From: an uncultured Lachnospiraceae bacterium
Lineage (GTDB): Bacteria > Bacillota > Clostridia > Lachnospirales > Lachnospiraceae
Length of the DNA stretch: 59,179 nt
Direction of reading: 5' to 3'
Assembly (NCBI GenBank): GCA_947625775.1
Contig: CANQPM010000020.1
Location: 1 to 59,179, forward strand
The notes under the pieces are model-generated. The model had not been told where the DNA came from, searched no databases, and saw only the letters and a program-made list of their open reading frames with translations. Position 1 is the first letter of the stretch. Every line of letters starts with the position of its first letter. Below, one piece after another: positions 34,286 to 43,632 of this stretch. The position numbers and the translations under genes are program-made.

Positions 34286-36221
34286 TATAATCAACTCCTA
34301 CATGATATTCCTTTTCTGCAAAAAGCCCTTCCTGTTTTAATGCAACGGAACATATTCTTGAAAAATTCTCTGGTTCCAATACAGCTTCATAAACAATCAT
34401 ATACTCATTTACCATATAGGAGCCGATCTCGTTGTAAATCTCTCCCAGCATATCACTTGACTGCGCCTGTAAAAATTTTCCCTGACAGCTGTTTGCAATA
34501 TAGCTGAGGTATTCCGTGTCCGCGCCGCCAAAGCCTATGGTATATACATAAATATTGTTCTGCCTAAGCTGATTCAATACTTCATCTATCTTGGATGTGT
34601 CTCCATCCTCGCCGTCAGAAAGCAAAATAATGATTTTTCTTCCCATTTCAGACATAAGCTCATCGCCAGCCGTCTGAAGCCCTGACCAGATGCTTGTCCC
34701 ACCGCCCGATTCTATTGTCTGCACTCCTTGAACGACCGCACTGGCGTTTCCTGTCAATGGCGTGACTACCTGCGCCATATCATCAAATTCAACTAAACCC
34801 ACATTTATATCGTGGCTAATGCTGTTTACAAAAGAAACGACAGCCTTTTTGGTAGCTTCCAATGGCTCTCCGTCCATGCTACCGCTGTGATCCACAGCTA
34901 AAACTACAGAAGCTTCGCTTATATTAGACAATTCTTCCGCGCTTGTGACAGAAAAATCATCCACTTCAGCCCCCATATCCTTTAATACAAAATCCTCTTT
35001 TTTAAATTCTTTTTCTGTGTCAAATGCTATATTGACCGTAATATGCACCTCTGGATACAGAGTTGTATCTATATTCCTTATAATCAAGCCATTGTATAAT
35101 TCATCAGCTGTACCCAACACAAACTCATAAAAGGAATTGTCTGTTTCTATGAAGTACAGCGCCTGGCTTATCTGTTTCCAGCACTCGCTTAAATCGTCCT
35201 GTTCATACGCCTGATACTGCCGCCTTTCTGTCTGGACGCTACTGCCAGTTTTAAATTTATACAAAAAATCATCAAGCATAACCGCGATTGTATCATCATG
35301 GTCAGCTTGCGCACCTAATACTGTTTTTAATAATTCCTTTGACTTATTTTCATTTCCCGCACAGAAATATAAATATGCGCGTTCCAAATCATATGCCGCC
35401 TGTTTACGATCCCCAATTGCAGTTGTTGTTTCTATAAAATTGATTGCCCTCTGCGCGGCCTCTCCTGAATTTTCTCCGTTCCCTTCTGTCATTCCCTGAT
35501 ACTTTCCGTCTATGGCAGTTATGTTTGCCAGCAAAGCCTTATTCTCAAATGAATCGTTCTTTTTATACAGCAGCTTTGCCGTTTCAAACGCGCCACTGTA
35601 ATTTCTGTTTTTCAGATTGCCCGCAACCTGCACCTTCATGCCCAGAACAGAATTATCATCCTGCAGCGCTTCAAGCGCCTCATAGCTTACCATATCCACG
35701 GAAGACATAATATCAAGCATCGTCTGCAGCGTTTCCTTATCCGCTTTAACGTTTATTTTATCCTCTATGCGGAATAAAACAGCCATCAGCTCCTCAAAGG
35801 CATCTTCCTCCAGCTTTTGCTTCTCGTCCTGATACACCAATTCATCTTCCGATGTCAATTCATTTATATCTTCCATCAGTTCACTGTACAGCTGCACTGT
35901 TTCCTGCAGTATGGCATCAGAAGACTTCTCCATAAATTTTTCCGCGCTGCGTATTCCTGACTCATAATCCGACTGAAATCCGGAAGACAAGACAATCAGC
36001 TCCTGCGCAATTGCGTTTTCCTTCATCTGGTTATTCTGAATCGCAAGCACTCTCCCCTGCTCATACGCGCCCATCTCAATCAGCCTCGAAGCCATATAAT
36101 TCTGCTGATTTTTCAGTTTCTCTATGCCATACATTTTTATCAGGATAAATGCCGCCATAATTCCTATGCCTATCACTAATACGAGTACAGCCGCTTTAAA
36201 AGCCGTCTTTTTCTTTTTCAT
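34203..36221 (-). CDS. Membrane-anchored VWA domain protein
   Basis: 672 residues. N-terminal membrane segment (AAVLVLVIGIGIMAAFILI), then a long helical region (TPR-like) to about residue 400, then a VWA domain with a complete MIDAS: VVLAVDHSGSMDGEPLEATKKA, GTSIWSGLQTAGDEL, IILLSDGEDGD. The VWA domain is probably outside the cell, where it could bind proteins in a metal-dependent way. The ATG overlaps the stop of the TPR-LRR gene (ATGA). Several VWA proteins in this locus suggest a multi-part surface complex. Confidence 0.7.
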   Translation of the reverse strand: MKKKKTAFKAAVLVLVIGIGIMAAFILIKMYGIEKLKNQQNYMASRLIEMGAYEQGRVLAIQNNQMKENAIAQELIVLSSGFQSDYESGIRSAEKFMEKSSDAILQETVQLYSELMEDINELTSEDELVYQDEKQKLEEDAFEELMAVLFRIEDKINVKADKETLQTMLDIMSSVDMVSYEALEALQDDNSVLGMKVQVAGNLKNRNYSGAFETAKLLYKKNDSFENKALLANITAIDGKYQGMTEGNGENSGEAAQRAINFIETTTAIGDRKQAAYDLERAYLYFCAGNENKSKELLKTVLGAQADHDDTIAVMLDDFLYKFKTGSSVQTERRQYQAYEQDDLSECWKQISQALYFIETDNSFYEFVLGTADELYNGLIIRNIDTTLYPEVHITVNIAFDTEKEFKKEDFVLKDMGAEVDDFSVTSAEELSNISEASVVLAVDHSGSMDGEPLEATKKAVVSFVNSISHDINVGLVEFDDMAQVVTPLTGNASAVVQGVQTIESGGGTSIWSGLQTAGDELMSEMGRKIIILLSDGEDGDTSKIDEVLNQLRQNNIYVYTIGFGGADTEYLSYIANSCQGKFLQAQSSDMLGEIYNEIGSYMVNEYMIVYEAVLEPENFSRICSVALKQEGLFAEKEYHVGVDYNEIEAEEGKRPVADYFREIGGSRKDAE

Positions 36222-37690
36222 GATTCTTTATCCTTTAAATTTAATACATCCACGTCTATCCGTTTCAATCTGGGATATATACTGCGGAGCGTTTCCATAT
36301 TGTTAATCGGATTATCATATAACATCAATACATTAAGTCTCGGTAAATTTGCAATGTCGCTGATATCCGCCACTTTATTTGAATACATCCAAAGCTGCTG
36401 CAGATTTTCCAGCTGCTGTGCAGGCGATACGCTTGATATGCTGTTATCAGAAACGTCCAAATATTCCAAAAGCTCCATATTCTCAATTCCCTGTATGCTG
36501 CGAATATTATTTCCCCATAATCCCAGAGATACCAAGTCCTTCATGCCCGTAACTGCGCCGATATCACTGATGTCATTCCATCCCAGATTCAAAACCTGCA
36601 GCTGATTTAACCCGGATAGCGCAGATATATCATTATTCGTCAGATTGTCTCCCACCAGAGACAGCTCCTTCAAGCTTTCAAGACCAGCAATTCCTGAAAT
36701 ATCAAGGTCGGGCTGATAAGCTATTACCACCCGCTCCAAAAATGGCATCATGCGTAAATCCTGCAGGGAATAAATAACTGTCCAACCATCTACCGTATAT
36801 GTATATCCATCAACTGTATATGCTTCTTCCTCAAGAGATACGTTGTACTTGTCACTTCCCGATGCGACCATCGTACCAATAACATACAGCTCTGTTATAC
36901 GCTCAATATCATCATTATATATTGGCTCGCCATACGGTATCTGCATCTCATCGCGCACAATCTGTTCAATAATCGGTTCTTGGATTTCTACTTCTTCATC
37001 TCGTATATCAATATTATAATTGCTCGCCACAATGTCGCTGCTGAATCCCAATGAATTGACAGCCACAGCCTTTATATCCGTATTGCCGTTTGGCAGGACA
37101 ATCGGCTTGCCGTATATCAAGCTTTCCTTATCAGGCTCTGTGCCATCCGTTGTATAATAAACTATCTGCCCTGCTTCCTCTGCGGAAATCTCTATCTTAA
37201 TTCTTTCCTGATATGTTCCTGAATCATAATTCATTTTTGGCATGGCAGGATGTGCTTCCGCATACAGCTGCTCTATGCCTTCATCATCCGTTTCCCTTAC
37301 AGCTTCCTCCAGCAGCGCGCCTGCTTCCTCATATTCACCTTGACTAATATACAGATTAACAAGCTTATAATACACATCCGGCTGACTGCTGCCAGACAAA
37401 AGCAAGTCCTTATATGTCTCTTCTGCATAAGAATACATATGGCTTGATTCATATGCCTCAGCCAATCCCATTTTAGCTTCTTTATTTTTGGGATCAATGC
37501 TCAATACGCTTCTATATGATGCTATCGCCTGTTCATAGTTCAGCTCCGACAGATACTGGTTGCCCATCTCAATATTTTCACTTGTTTTCCTTACTTTGCT
37601 GATTTTGAGATAGCCTCCTATACTCAGAACTGCCACGCAGATTAATATAAGTGCTGCCGCAATTATCCTAAATCTTTTGCTCCACTTCAT
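36218..37690 (-). CDS. Membrane-anchored TPR, chitobiase-C-like and leucine-rich-repeat protein
   Basis: 490 residues. Membrane segment (IIAAALILICVAVLSIGGYL), TPRs (MGNQYLSELNYEQAIASYRS, SIDPKNKEAKMGLAEAYES), a CHB_HEX_C-type beta domain (TYQERIKIEISAEEAGQIVY, YTTDGTEPDKES) and C-terminal internalin-like LRRs (LAGLESLKEL-type, LSGLNQLQVLNLGWNDISD, MELLEYLDVSDNSISSVS). Surface protein of unknown partner. It begins 3 bp after the stop of the zinc-ribbon gene and shares the TM-TPR module with the genes at 14346 and 19667. Confidence 0.7.
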   Translation of the reverse strand: MKWSKRFRIIAAALILICVAVLSIGGYLKISKVRKTSENIEMGNQYLSELNYEQAIASYRSVLSIDPKNKEAKMGLAEAYESSHMYSYAEETYKDLLLSGSSQPDVYYKLVNLYISQGEYEEAGALLEEAVRETDDEGIEQLYAEAHPAMPKMNYDSGTYQERIKIEISAEEAGQIVYYTTDGTEPDKESLIYGKPIVLPNGNTDIKAVAVNSLGFSSDIVASNYNIDIRDEEVEIQEPIIEQIVRDEMQIPYGEPIYNDDIERITELYVIGTMVASGSDKYNVSLEEEAYTVDGYTYTVDGWTVIYSLQDLRMMPFLERVVIAYQPDLDISGIAGLESLKELSLVGDNLTNNDISALSGLNQLQVLNLGWNDISDIGAVTGMKDLVSLGLWGNNIRSIQGIENMELLEYLDVSDNSISSVSPAQQLENLQQLWMYSNKVADISDIANLPRLNVLMLYDNPINNMETLRSIYPRLKRIDVDVLNLKDKES

Positions 37691-37693
37691 TTT

Positions 37694-38143
37694 TTACTCC
37701 TGCCTGCTGCCACATTTCCCACAAAATACTGCATCCTCCGCCAAAGGAGCGCCACAATTTTTGCAGACGTTTACATTCTCAGGCGCATTTATCGTTTCCC
37801 TAATCATTTCTGTTCCGCATTTGTCACAGAATTTGCTGTTTCTGGACACCTCACTGCCACAATTGGGACAAATATTTATATTCTTAATTTCATTTATTTT
37901 AGCCTCATCTGCCTGTATATTAGCCTGTATGCCTTCTATTTCCTTCCTTTTGCCTGCGACATCATCATTATCTGCCAAAAGCCCTTCTTGAATTACATAC
38001 TCCCCCACCTGCATATACAAGTCCTTTATATTTTGTTTCAATGTGCTAATCTCTACATTCAGACGCGTAACCTCTGCCATTTCCTTACTCTTAGATATCG
38101 CCGCCTGTGTAGCCTTACTGAATTTTTCACCCCATCCTGCCAT
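37694..38143 (-). CDS. Double zinc-ribbon cytoplasmic protein
   Basis: 149 residues. An N-terminal coiled coil (FSKATQAAISKSKEMAEVTR, LNVEISTLKQNIKDLYMQVG) is followed by two zinc ribbons: CPNCGSEVSRNSKFCDKCG and CKNCGAPLAEDAVFCGKCG. No signal or membrane segment. GGAGG before ATG. Such proteins are common, poorly understood partners of T7SS and Ser/Thr kinase loci in Clostridia; the role here is unknown. Confidence 0.65.
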   Translation of the reverse strand: MAGWGEKFSKATQAAISKSKEMAEVTRLNVEISTLKQNIKDLYMQVGEYVIQEGLLADNDDVAGKRKEIEGIQANIQADEAKINEIKNINICPNCGSEVSRNSKFCDKCGTEMIRETINAPENVNVCKNCGAPLAEDAVFCGKCGSRQE

Positions 38144-38155
38144 TTCTTTTTCCTC

Positions 38156-38536
38156 CTATTTATTAATCTGCAATGATTTACGATAACTCTGAAAAGCGAA
38201 ATACCCGAAAAGCAAAAGATATATAACGCTTACCCAATTCACTGTATGATACTTAAAAATGCTGCGCAGCAGGCTGTAAACATATGTTGCTGCATATATT
38301 GCCAGTCCTATTGACGCCATCTTAAACTTACACTCGGACAATGCCAGAATCAGCATAAATAAAAATCCGATATAAGACACCGCAGACATTACGCTTCCCA
38401 GTGAAATAAAATTCCCCAGTACCTGCAGCGCCACACAGACAAACATAAGTGGAACACTAAGCGGCAGCATCACTCTTATAATCGGATTCTGCGCAAAAAA
38501 AGCATTGATTGACTGACACACCTGTTCAAATTTCAT
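38156..38536 (-). CDS. Small polytopic membrane protein
   Basis: 126 residues with four hydrophobic segments: MLPLSVPLMFVCVALQVLG, VMSAVSYIGFLFMLILAL, IGLAIYAATYVYSLL, WVSVIYLLLFGYFAF. No recognisable motif. GGAGGG lies before the ATG. The gene lies between the double zinc-ribbon gene and a 49-residue membrane ORF, so it is probably part of the secretion/kinase operon. Confidence 0.6.
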   Translation of the reverse strand: MKFEQVCQSINAFFAQNPIIRVMLPLSVPLMFVCVALQVLGNFISLGSVMSAVSYIGFLFMLILALSECKFKMASIGLAIYAATYVYSLLRSIFKYHTVNWVSVIYLLLFGYFAFQSYRKSLQINK

Positions 38537-38561
38537 AATCGTAATCCCTCCATAAATAAAA

Positions 38562-38711
38562 TTATTCTTCTTTTCCGTTTATGTCATTTCTTAACCTGTT
38601 CCTTTGGACTGCAAACACCCTTGACAATATCAATATTATCAAAATGCCCAGCGCAGCACCCGCTGCGCCGCCATAATGCATTAACATTCCCGTTGTTATT
38701 TCACTATCCAT
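38562..38711 (-). CDS. 49-residue single-pass membrane protein
   Basis: A short gene: MDSEITTGMLMHYGGAAGAA, then LGILIILILSRVFAVQ, then a basic tail RNRLRNDINGKEE. It has one membrane segment with a short extracellular N-terminus. Its ATG (38711) overlaps the stop of the Ser/Thr kinase gene (38704) and GGGAGG lies upstream inside the kinase gene, so it is translationally coupled. A kinase partner or T7SS accessory role is inferred from position. Confidence 0.6.
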   Translation of the reverse strand: MDSEITTGMLMHYGGAAGAALGILIILILSRVFAVQRNRLRNDINGKEE

Positions 38712-40980
38712 CAATCCACCCTCCCGTTATCAACTGCTGATACATCTGCTGAAGCCATTGAAGCTCCGCGTCATTTGCGCTTTGCTTTGCCTTTTCGCAT
38801 AAATCCATTGTCATATCATAGTATTCAATAAACTGCTTATAATCCCTCTCCTCGTTAGCCTTTGTTCCCTGAATGTCCGCCTCAAGAACGGCAAGGCGCT
38901 TATAATACACATAATTAGACTCATCGCTCTCAGCAAGTTCTTCCAAAATTTCTTTTGCTTCACTCAGTCTGTTTAATTTTTCAAGCAGAACAGCCTTGTT
39001 CATCTGTGTCGTGGCATTGCCCCATCCGTGAGCGATAATCTCATCAAATACGGACAGCGCGGTTTCATCATACATATCATTTCCTGTAACAGCTGCCAAA
39101 TCTATATAGTCTTGGGCAAGCCGCTCTAAAATCAGTATCTGATTGGCTTCCTCTATGTCTGTCCTTGCCCGCATAAGCAGCTCCTCGGACTCAAGTAAGA
39201 TTTCCTCCGTATTGCCCATCTTCCGCAGCGTCTTGTCATATAGCACATATGCACGCAGCTTCATTTCAGCATTGTCTGTTGTCTCAATGCACTCGTTGAA
39301 ATGAGCAACTGCCTCATCATACTCTCCCTTAGCTGATTCTATTTCCGCACTGACAAGCAGAACATAATCGGAATCCATTCCCCGCTCACGTCCCTGACGC
39401 AGCACCTCCTCCGCATTGTCGATTTTACCGCAATAAACAAGCGAAATCGCATAATCGCCATAATATTGACTTACCTGGCTGTTTAACCCGACTGCTGCCT
39501 GATAATATACCACTGCGTCTTTATACTGCTCCAATTCAAAAAAACAATTGGCAAGCAGGTAATATGTATCATCCGCAAACTCCTGACCTAAAAAATCCTC
39601 TTCATTCAGCAACGTGTCCTGAATAAAATCTGTGTCTTCCTCGTACATACCCTGCTCCGCCAAATAAACTGCTTTTTGGTAGTTTGCGTCAAGTTTTTCT
39701 GGCATATAACTGCTGGCTTCTTCATACAATTCCTCAAAATCATCTGAATTACTTTCCCTTGCAGCAATAAGCTTCTCTATCATTGCCTCATATTTTTCAA
39801 GCCGCTCCTGCTTCATCTTCTGGTCTCCCGAAAAATACATAAACACTGATGCCCCTATAAAAAGCATTAACACAAAATAAGCAAGCTCCTGTTTTATCAG
39901 CATTGCTTTATATTTCCTGTCATATTTATGTACCCGCTTGACTGCACGGAGCATCTCCTCAGCATTCGCAAATCTTTTGCCCGCATCGGCTTCCATAGCC
40001 TTATTGATTATAACGCTGAAGCCATTGCTGTATTGCGGGGCTGCATTTTCAATCGGCGGATTTTTCCCTGGCTGTGAAGACGGACGTATTCCTGTAGCAA
40101 GATGATATACTGTCGCGCCTATGCTATATACGTCCGCGCGCAGGTCTATTTTTATGGCAGAATTGTCTATTGTTACACTTTCTCGGGCTTTGGTGGAAAT
40201 CACTCCTCCTTCTTCGACTGTATTGCCATACTGATTTGACAATACTGTCATTTTTTCGCCTGTGCCCTCATTACTTACACCATTATTTATATTTTGATTT
40301 GACAATACAGTAAATGCCTCATTTTTGTTTTTGCTTTCCTGACGATTTGACAATACCGTTGCTGTCTCACTTAAATTTTTATGTGACAACACTGTCGCTT
40401 TATCATCTGTATTAACACTTGTTTCCAATGTTTCTACCGCCTGACATTGCTCCGGTGACGCATATCCTTCCGAATAGCCTACCGTAACCATCTTGCCCTC
40501 TGTTAAAAATCCAGCTATATTAAAATCAATCAGACATATATTGTCATCAGGCTTTAGCATAATATTTGCAGGCTTTATATCGCCGTGCAGAATAGGAGGC
40601 TTCTGCTTATGAAGATACGCCATTACTTCGCAAAGCTGCCGTGTATATTTCAACACCTTTTCCTTTGTAAACAGAGTGTTTTCTTCAATAAGCTGCTCAA
40701 ATGATTTTCCCTCGACAAAATCCATTACTGTATATACATCATTCCCTATGCTTATAAAATCAAATACCTGCGGAAGATACTCGTGGTGTAAATTTTTAAG
40801 GATATCCGTTTCCATTCTTTCATCCAATATCCCATCAACCCACGCATGCATTTTTTTCAGGACAACATATTTTCGCAGTCGCTGGTGATATGCCTTAAAA
40901 ATCACGCCTCCCCCGCCCGAACCAATCTCGGTTATCTCGCTATAAAGCCCTTTAAACTCATTCTCTGAAACCCCAGCCAT
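38704..40980 (-). CDS. Membrane Ser/Thr protein kinase with TVLS-repeat insert and extracellular TPRs
   Basis: 758 residues. Residues 15-300 form a kinase domain: glycine loop IGSGGGGVIF (19-28), VVLKK with Lys42/43, HGDIKPANI (132-140, HGD for HRD), DFN (152-154, for DFG), SPEQ (175-178, APE position), DVYSIG (283-288). Between SPEQ and DVYSIG lies an insert of about 100 residues with four TVLS motifs (Thr196, 208, 224, 245). Residues 366-384 are a membrane segment, and 390-758 are TPRs, presumably outside. Catalytic Lys and Asp residues are kept, so activity is plausible. It precedes a coupled 49-residue protein and follows PP2C and FHA genes. The layout (kinase fold, single TM, outer domain) recalls the pseudokinase EssB/YukC of T7SS. 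Confidence 0.8.
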   Translation of the reverse strand: MAGVSENEFKGLYSEITEIGSGGGGVIFKAYHQRLRKYVVLKKMHAWVDGILDERMETDILKNLHHEYLPQVFDFISIGNDVYTVMDFVEGKSFEQLIEENTLFTKEKVLKYTRQLCEVMAYLHKQKPPILHGDIKPANIMLKPDDNICLIDFNIAGFLTEGKMVTVGYSEGYASPEQCQAVETLETSVNTDDKATVLSHKNLSETATVLSNRQESKNKNEAFTVLSNQNINNGVSNEGTGEKMTVLSNQYGNTVEEGGVISTKARESVTIDNSAIKIDLRADVYSIGATVYHLATGIRPSSQPGKNPPIENAAPQYSNGFSVIINKAMEADAGKRFANAEEMLRAVKRVHKYDRKYKAMLIKQELAYFVLMLFIGASVFMYFSGDQKMKQERLEKYEAMIEKLIAARESNSDDFEELYEEASSYMPEKLDANYQKAVYLAEQGMYEEDTDFIQDTLLNEEDFLGQEFADDTYYLLANCFFELEQYKDAVVYYQAAVGLNSQVSQYYGDYAISLVYCGKIDNAEEVLRQGRERGMDSDYVLLVSAEIESAKGEYDEAVAHFNECIETTDNAEMKLRAYVLYDKTLRKMGNTEEILLESEELLMRARTDIEEANQILILERLAQDYIDLAAVTGNDMYDETALSVFDEIIAHGWGNATTQMNKAVLLEKLNRLSEAKEILEELAESDESNYVYYKRLAVLEADIQGTKANEERDYKQFIEYYDMTMDLCEKAKQSANDAELQWLQQMYQQLITGGWIDG
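40225..40410 (-). repeat. Four TVLS motif repeats inside the kinase gene
   Basis: DNA encoding residues 191-252 of the kinase contains four imperfect copies of a short unit: ATVLSH, ATVLSN, FTVLSNQ and MTVLSNQ, spaced 12-21 residues apart. On the plus strand each reads GACAATAC or GACAACAC. Their Thr residues are candidate phosphorylation sites for FHA recognition. Confidence 0.7.
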
Positions 40981-40992
40981 ATTACATATCTC

Positions 40993-41700
40993 CTACCTAA
41001 TTTTCCCTGTGTCAACTTCCACAAATATCATGGATAAATTATCCTTTGCCCCATTTTGATAAACCCGCTTCCTAATCTGCTCCGCCACAGACGCTGTTTT
41101 CCTCCACATAAGGCTTCTAAGCCGTGAAAAAAGAAATTTTTCTTCACAATATTTGTAAATCCCATCGCTGCACAAGAAAAAACAAGTTTTCTTTTTAATT
41201 ACCCCTGAAAAAATATTAGGAGAAATCCTTTTCTGTGCGCCCAGAGCCTGTGTCAGACCTCCCTGAAACTGATCCTGCACATCATCTGATGTTGCCTGCA
41301 TACAGTCCCAGCCCTGGCAACGGTACATTCTACTGTCGCCTACATTTATTACGACATATGCAGCTTTCTGTATCAACAACAGGCACAGTGTGGTACCGCC
41401 TAATTGCCCCATCTCATAATACATTTGATAGATGCCTTCGTTTATGCTTCTGACTTTTTTCTCCAGTTCATCAACTACATCATAAAATGGCATTGCACCA
41501 ATGCAATCTCTAATTTTTTCCCACCACTCTTCCAATAATGTGACAGCCATCTTGCTGGCAAGCTCTCCCCTGTAATGTCCGCCCATTCCGTCAGCCACCG
41601 CAAAAATCCCCACATGCTCTGCATTTACCACAAATATTGCATCCTGATTGTTAAGACGCTGCAGACCTGTTTCAGATAACGATATAATATTCCGTATCAA
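40993..41700 (-). CDS. PP2C-family Ser/Thr phosphatase
   Basis: 235 residues. PP2C metal-binding motifs: FAVADGMGGHYRGE, LGGTTLCLLLI, VINVGDSRMYR, FFLCSDGIYKY and GAKDNLSMIF. Cytoplasmic, without membrane segment. I place the start at TTG 41700 (LIRNIISLSETG), 7 nt after AGGAG; an earlier in-frame TTG at 41727 would overlap the upstream gene and lacks a site. It lies 12 bp before the kinase gene, forming the usual kinase-phosphatase pair, and directly after the FHA-containing gene. Confidence 0.85.
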   Translation of the reverse strand: MIRNIISLSETGLQRLNNQDAIFVVNAEHVGIFAVADGMGGHYRGELASKMAVTLLEEWWEKIRDCIGAMPFYDVVDELEKKVRSINEGIYQMYYEMGQLGGTTLCLLLIQKAAYVVINVGDSRMYRCQGWDCMQATSDDVQDQFQGGLTQALGAQKRISPNIFSGVIKKKTCFFLCSDGIYKYCEEKFLFSRLRSLMWRKTASVAEQIRKRVYQNGAKDNLSMIFVEVDTGKIR

Positions 41701-41713
41701 GCTCCATCTCCTG

Positions 41714-43306
41714 TTAAATCTCGTCAACCAGTTCCACGCAATACCGGTGTTTGCCTATTCTTATTTTCCCACCGCTTATAATTGGCACTTCTCCGTCTAT
41801 TGGCAACGCCACATTTTCATAATATGTACCGTTGCTACTCTCGCATCTCTTCAAATACATTAATTCTCCCCTTAAAAATATCTTACAGTGTTCCCTTGAA
41901 AGCTCCTCATCATCACTTATCACAATATTCTGTGTACTGCTGCGTCCAATGCTTACGGCATCGTTAATCGGCACTTTAAAAAATATGCCTGGATTGTCAA
42001 GATTGCGCAATATCAACTGTTTTTTTCCCCAAAGCTCCTTTTCAGGTGTTCCATTCTGACCAGTATCTGGCAAACGTGTCATAACTGTGTCAGCGGGTGG
42101 CTCTTCTGGTGGCTTTTCAGGCGCAGGCGCAGCAGCAGGAGCTTTTCTTCCCTTTTTTTGTTTAAGTACAATCAAAACAACTGCCACTATAGCCAGCACT
42201 GCAATAACAGCCAAGATCACTATTAAAACTACTATATAAGTCTGCGGAGTTTCGCTTTTTTGCTCGTTCTCATCATCATTATCGGTTTCTTCATCTAATG
42301 CTGTGGGGCTTAAGCTTGGAAGAGAACTTTCTGGCTCTGTCTGTATTTCTGATTCTGGTTCTGCCACAGTTTCAGGCTCAGCCTGCACAAGACTTGCATT
42401 TCCAAACGGCATCTCCACGCTGGTCTTTAGTTCCACAGCTCCCTCTGACGTGCCCAGCTTTAGCAAAATGCTTTTAACACTGCCATCTTTTAAGCTCTCA
42501 TCAGGATTAAGCTTTAAACATATGCCTGTCTGATCCGTCATAATTGCATTTACAATATCCTCATTAGCTGTATTTTCATCCAAAAGAAAATAATCCGCTT
42601 TTGCCGCCCTGGAAAACGAAAACATGGTTTCAAGCTGAGTTGAATTATTTTTCTGCGGTATGCCAATCGTATATACAGGACACTGGCTGCTCTCAATGTA
42701 TCTGCGCACCTCGTCATTTGTGTAGCCGATAAAGTTGTCGTCAGCCCCGTCAGACAAAACGATTATTCTTCTGTACGCATATGTATCCTCTGATTTAAGT
42801 CCTAATATTGCATTATATAGGACATCACTCAGGTATGTGTCCTGATCATTATAAGAAATATTATCAACAATATTTTCCAAAATCGAATGGTCATTTGTAT
42901 AATCACATAAAAACATAGCTTCCTTTGAAAACGTGGCTATTTTAATCTGCTCATTTTCCTTTGCGCCTGCTATTATTCCCTTTATAATTGCCTGAATATC
43001 TGCGTGTTTTTTTTCAGGAATAGATTTTGAATTATCCACCAAAATCAATGTACGCATAAAGGGATTCAGCTGCTCAAACGCGGAAGCCGCAATCTGTTCC
43101 GCAGGACATACTGTATTTCCAATTTGAACAGAAGTATCAGATGGTAGTTCTGTAACTCCTTTAATATAGATATAAATTTCACCGCCATATACATTTGTTT
43201 CCAAAATTTTTGCATCTTCGGCATATACCGTCAATGATGCCAGCATTATAACAAAAATACTCATCACTGCCGCTGCCATTTTCCGCCTTTTGCCTTTTTG
43301 CTTCAT
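41714..43306 (-). CDS. VWA-TM-FHA membrane protein
   Basis: 530 residues. Signal peptide (MAAAVMSIFVIMLASLTVYA), then an external VWA domain with MIDAS LILVDNSKSIPEK and RRIIVLSDGADDN, a Pro/Glu-rich spacer, a membrane segment (VVLIVILAVIAVLAIVAVVL), then an internal Pro-rich linker with DTVMTRLPD and a C-terminal FHA domain: VSIGRSSTQNIVISDDEELS, REHCKIFLRG, SSNGTYYENV. The FHA would bind phospho-Thr from the kinase; TVMT in the linker resembles the kinase TVLS sites. ATG 43306 is 7 nt after AAAGGTGG. The topology links an outer adhesion module to inner phospho-signalling. Confidence 0.8.
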   Translation of the reverse strand: MKQKGKRRKMAAAVMSIFVIMLASLTVYAEDAKILETNVYGGEIYIYIKGVTELPSDTSVQIGNTVCPAEQIAASAFEQLNPFMRTLILVDNSKSIPEKKHADIQAIIKGIIAGAKENEQIKIATFSKEAMFLCDYTNDHSILENIVDNISYNDQDTYLSDVLYNAILGLKSEDTYAYRRIIVLSDGADDNFIGYTNDEVRRYIESSQCPVYTIGIPQKNNSTQLETMFSFSRAAKADYFLLDENTANEDIVNAIMTDQTGICLKLNPDESLKDGSVKSILLKLGTSEGAVELKTSVEMPFGNASLVQAEPETVAEPESEIQTEPESSLPSLSPTALDEETDNDDENEQKSETPQTYIVVLIVILAVIAVLAIVAVVLIVLKQKKGRKAPAAAPAPEKPPEEPPADTVMTRLPDTGQNGTPEKELWGKKQLILRNLDNPGIFFKVPINDAVSIGRSSTQNIVISDDEELSREHCKIFLRGELMYLKRCESSNGTYYENVALPIDGEVPIISGGKIRIGKHRYCVELVDEI

Positions 43307-43331
43307 ATAATTACCACCTTTGCCTTTTATT

Positions 43332-43622
43332 TTAAAGAAATGCCTTGGCATTTCTGCTTATTTCATATTCAGCAGCCTCATACTGTTCCATACAGTAATT
43401 TGCTGTTTCATGCAGCTGATCCAGCCGTGCCTCAACTGTCCCAATACTGCTGCGAATCTGTTCCAACCGCTGTCCAATTTGATAACTTCTTCTTATATCC
43501 TCTGGCATTTCACTTTTCACTCTGTCAATCTGCTTTTGAATTGCTTTTATTTTTATGCTTAAAGACGGCAGAACATAATTGGCCTTTCTCACTTCTTTGA
43601 AATTCACATATATTTTTGGCAT
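43332..43622 (-). CDS. Small helical protein, T7SS-associated
   Basis: 96 residues, almost all helical: YVLPSLSIKIKAIQKQIDRV, KSEMPEDIRRSYQIGQRLEQ, IRSSIGTVEARLDQLHETA. No WXG motif, but the length and two-helix pattern fit the WXG100/ESAT-6 superfamily or an associated chaperone. It sits between a WXG-like gene and the VWA-FHA gene. It has no signal peptide and no membrane segment. Family assignment is uncertain. Confidence 0.55.
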   Translation of the reverse strand: MPKIYVNFKEVRKANYVLPSLSIKIKAIQKQIDRVKSEMPEDIRRSYQIGQRLEQIRSSIGTVEARLDQLHETANYCMEQYEAAEYEISRNAKAFL

Positions 43623-43632
43623 TCCTACACCC

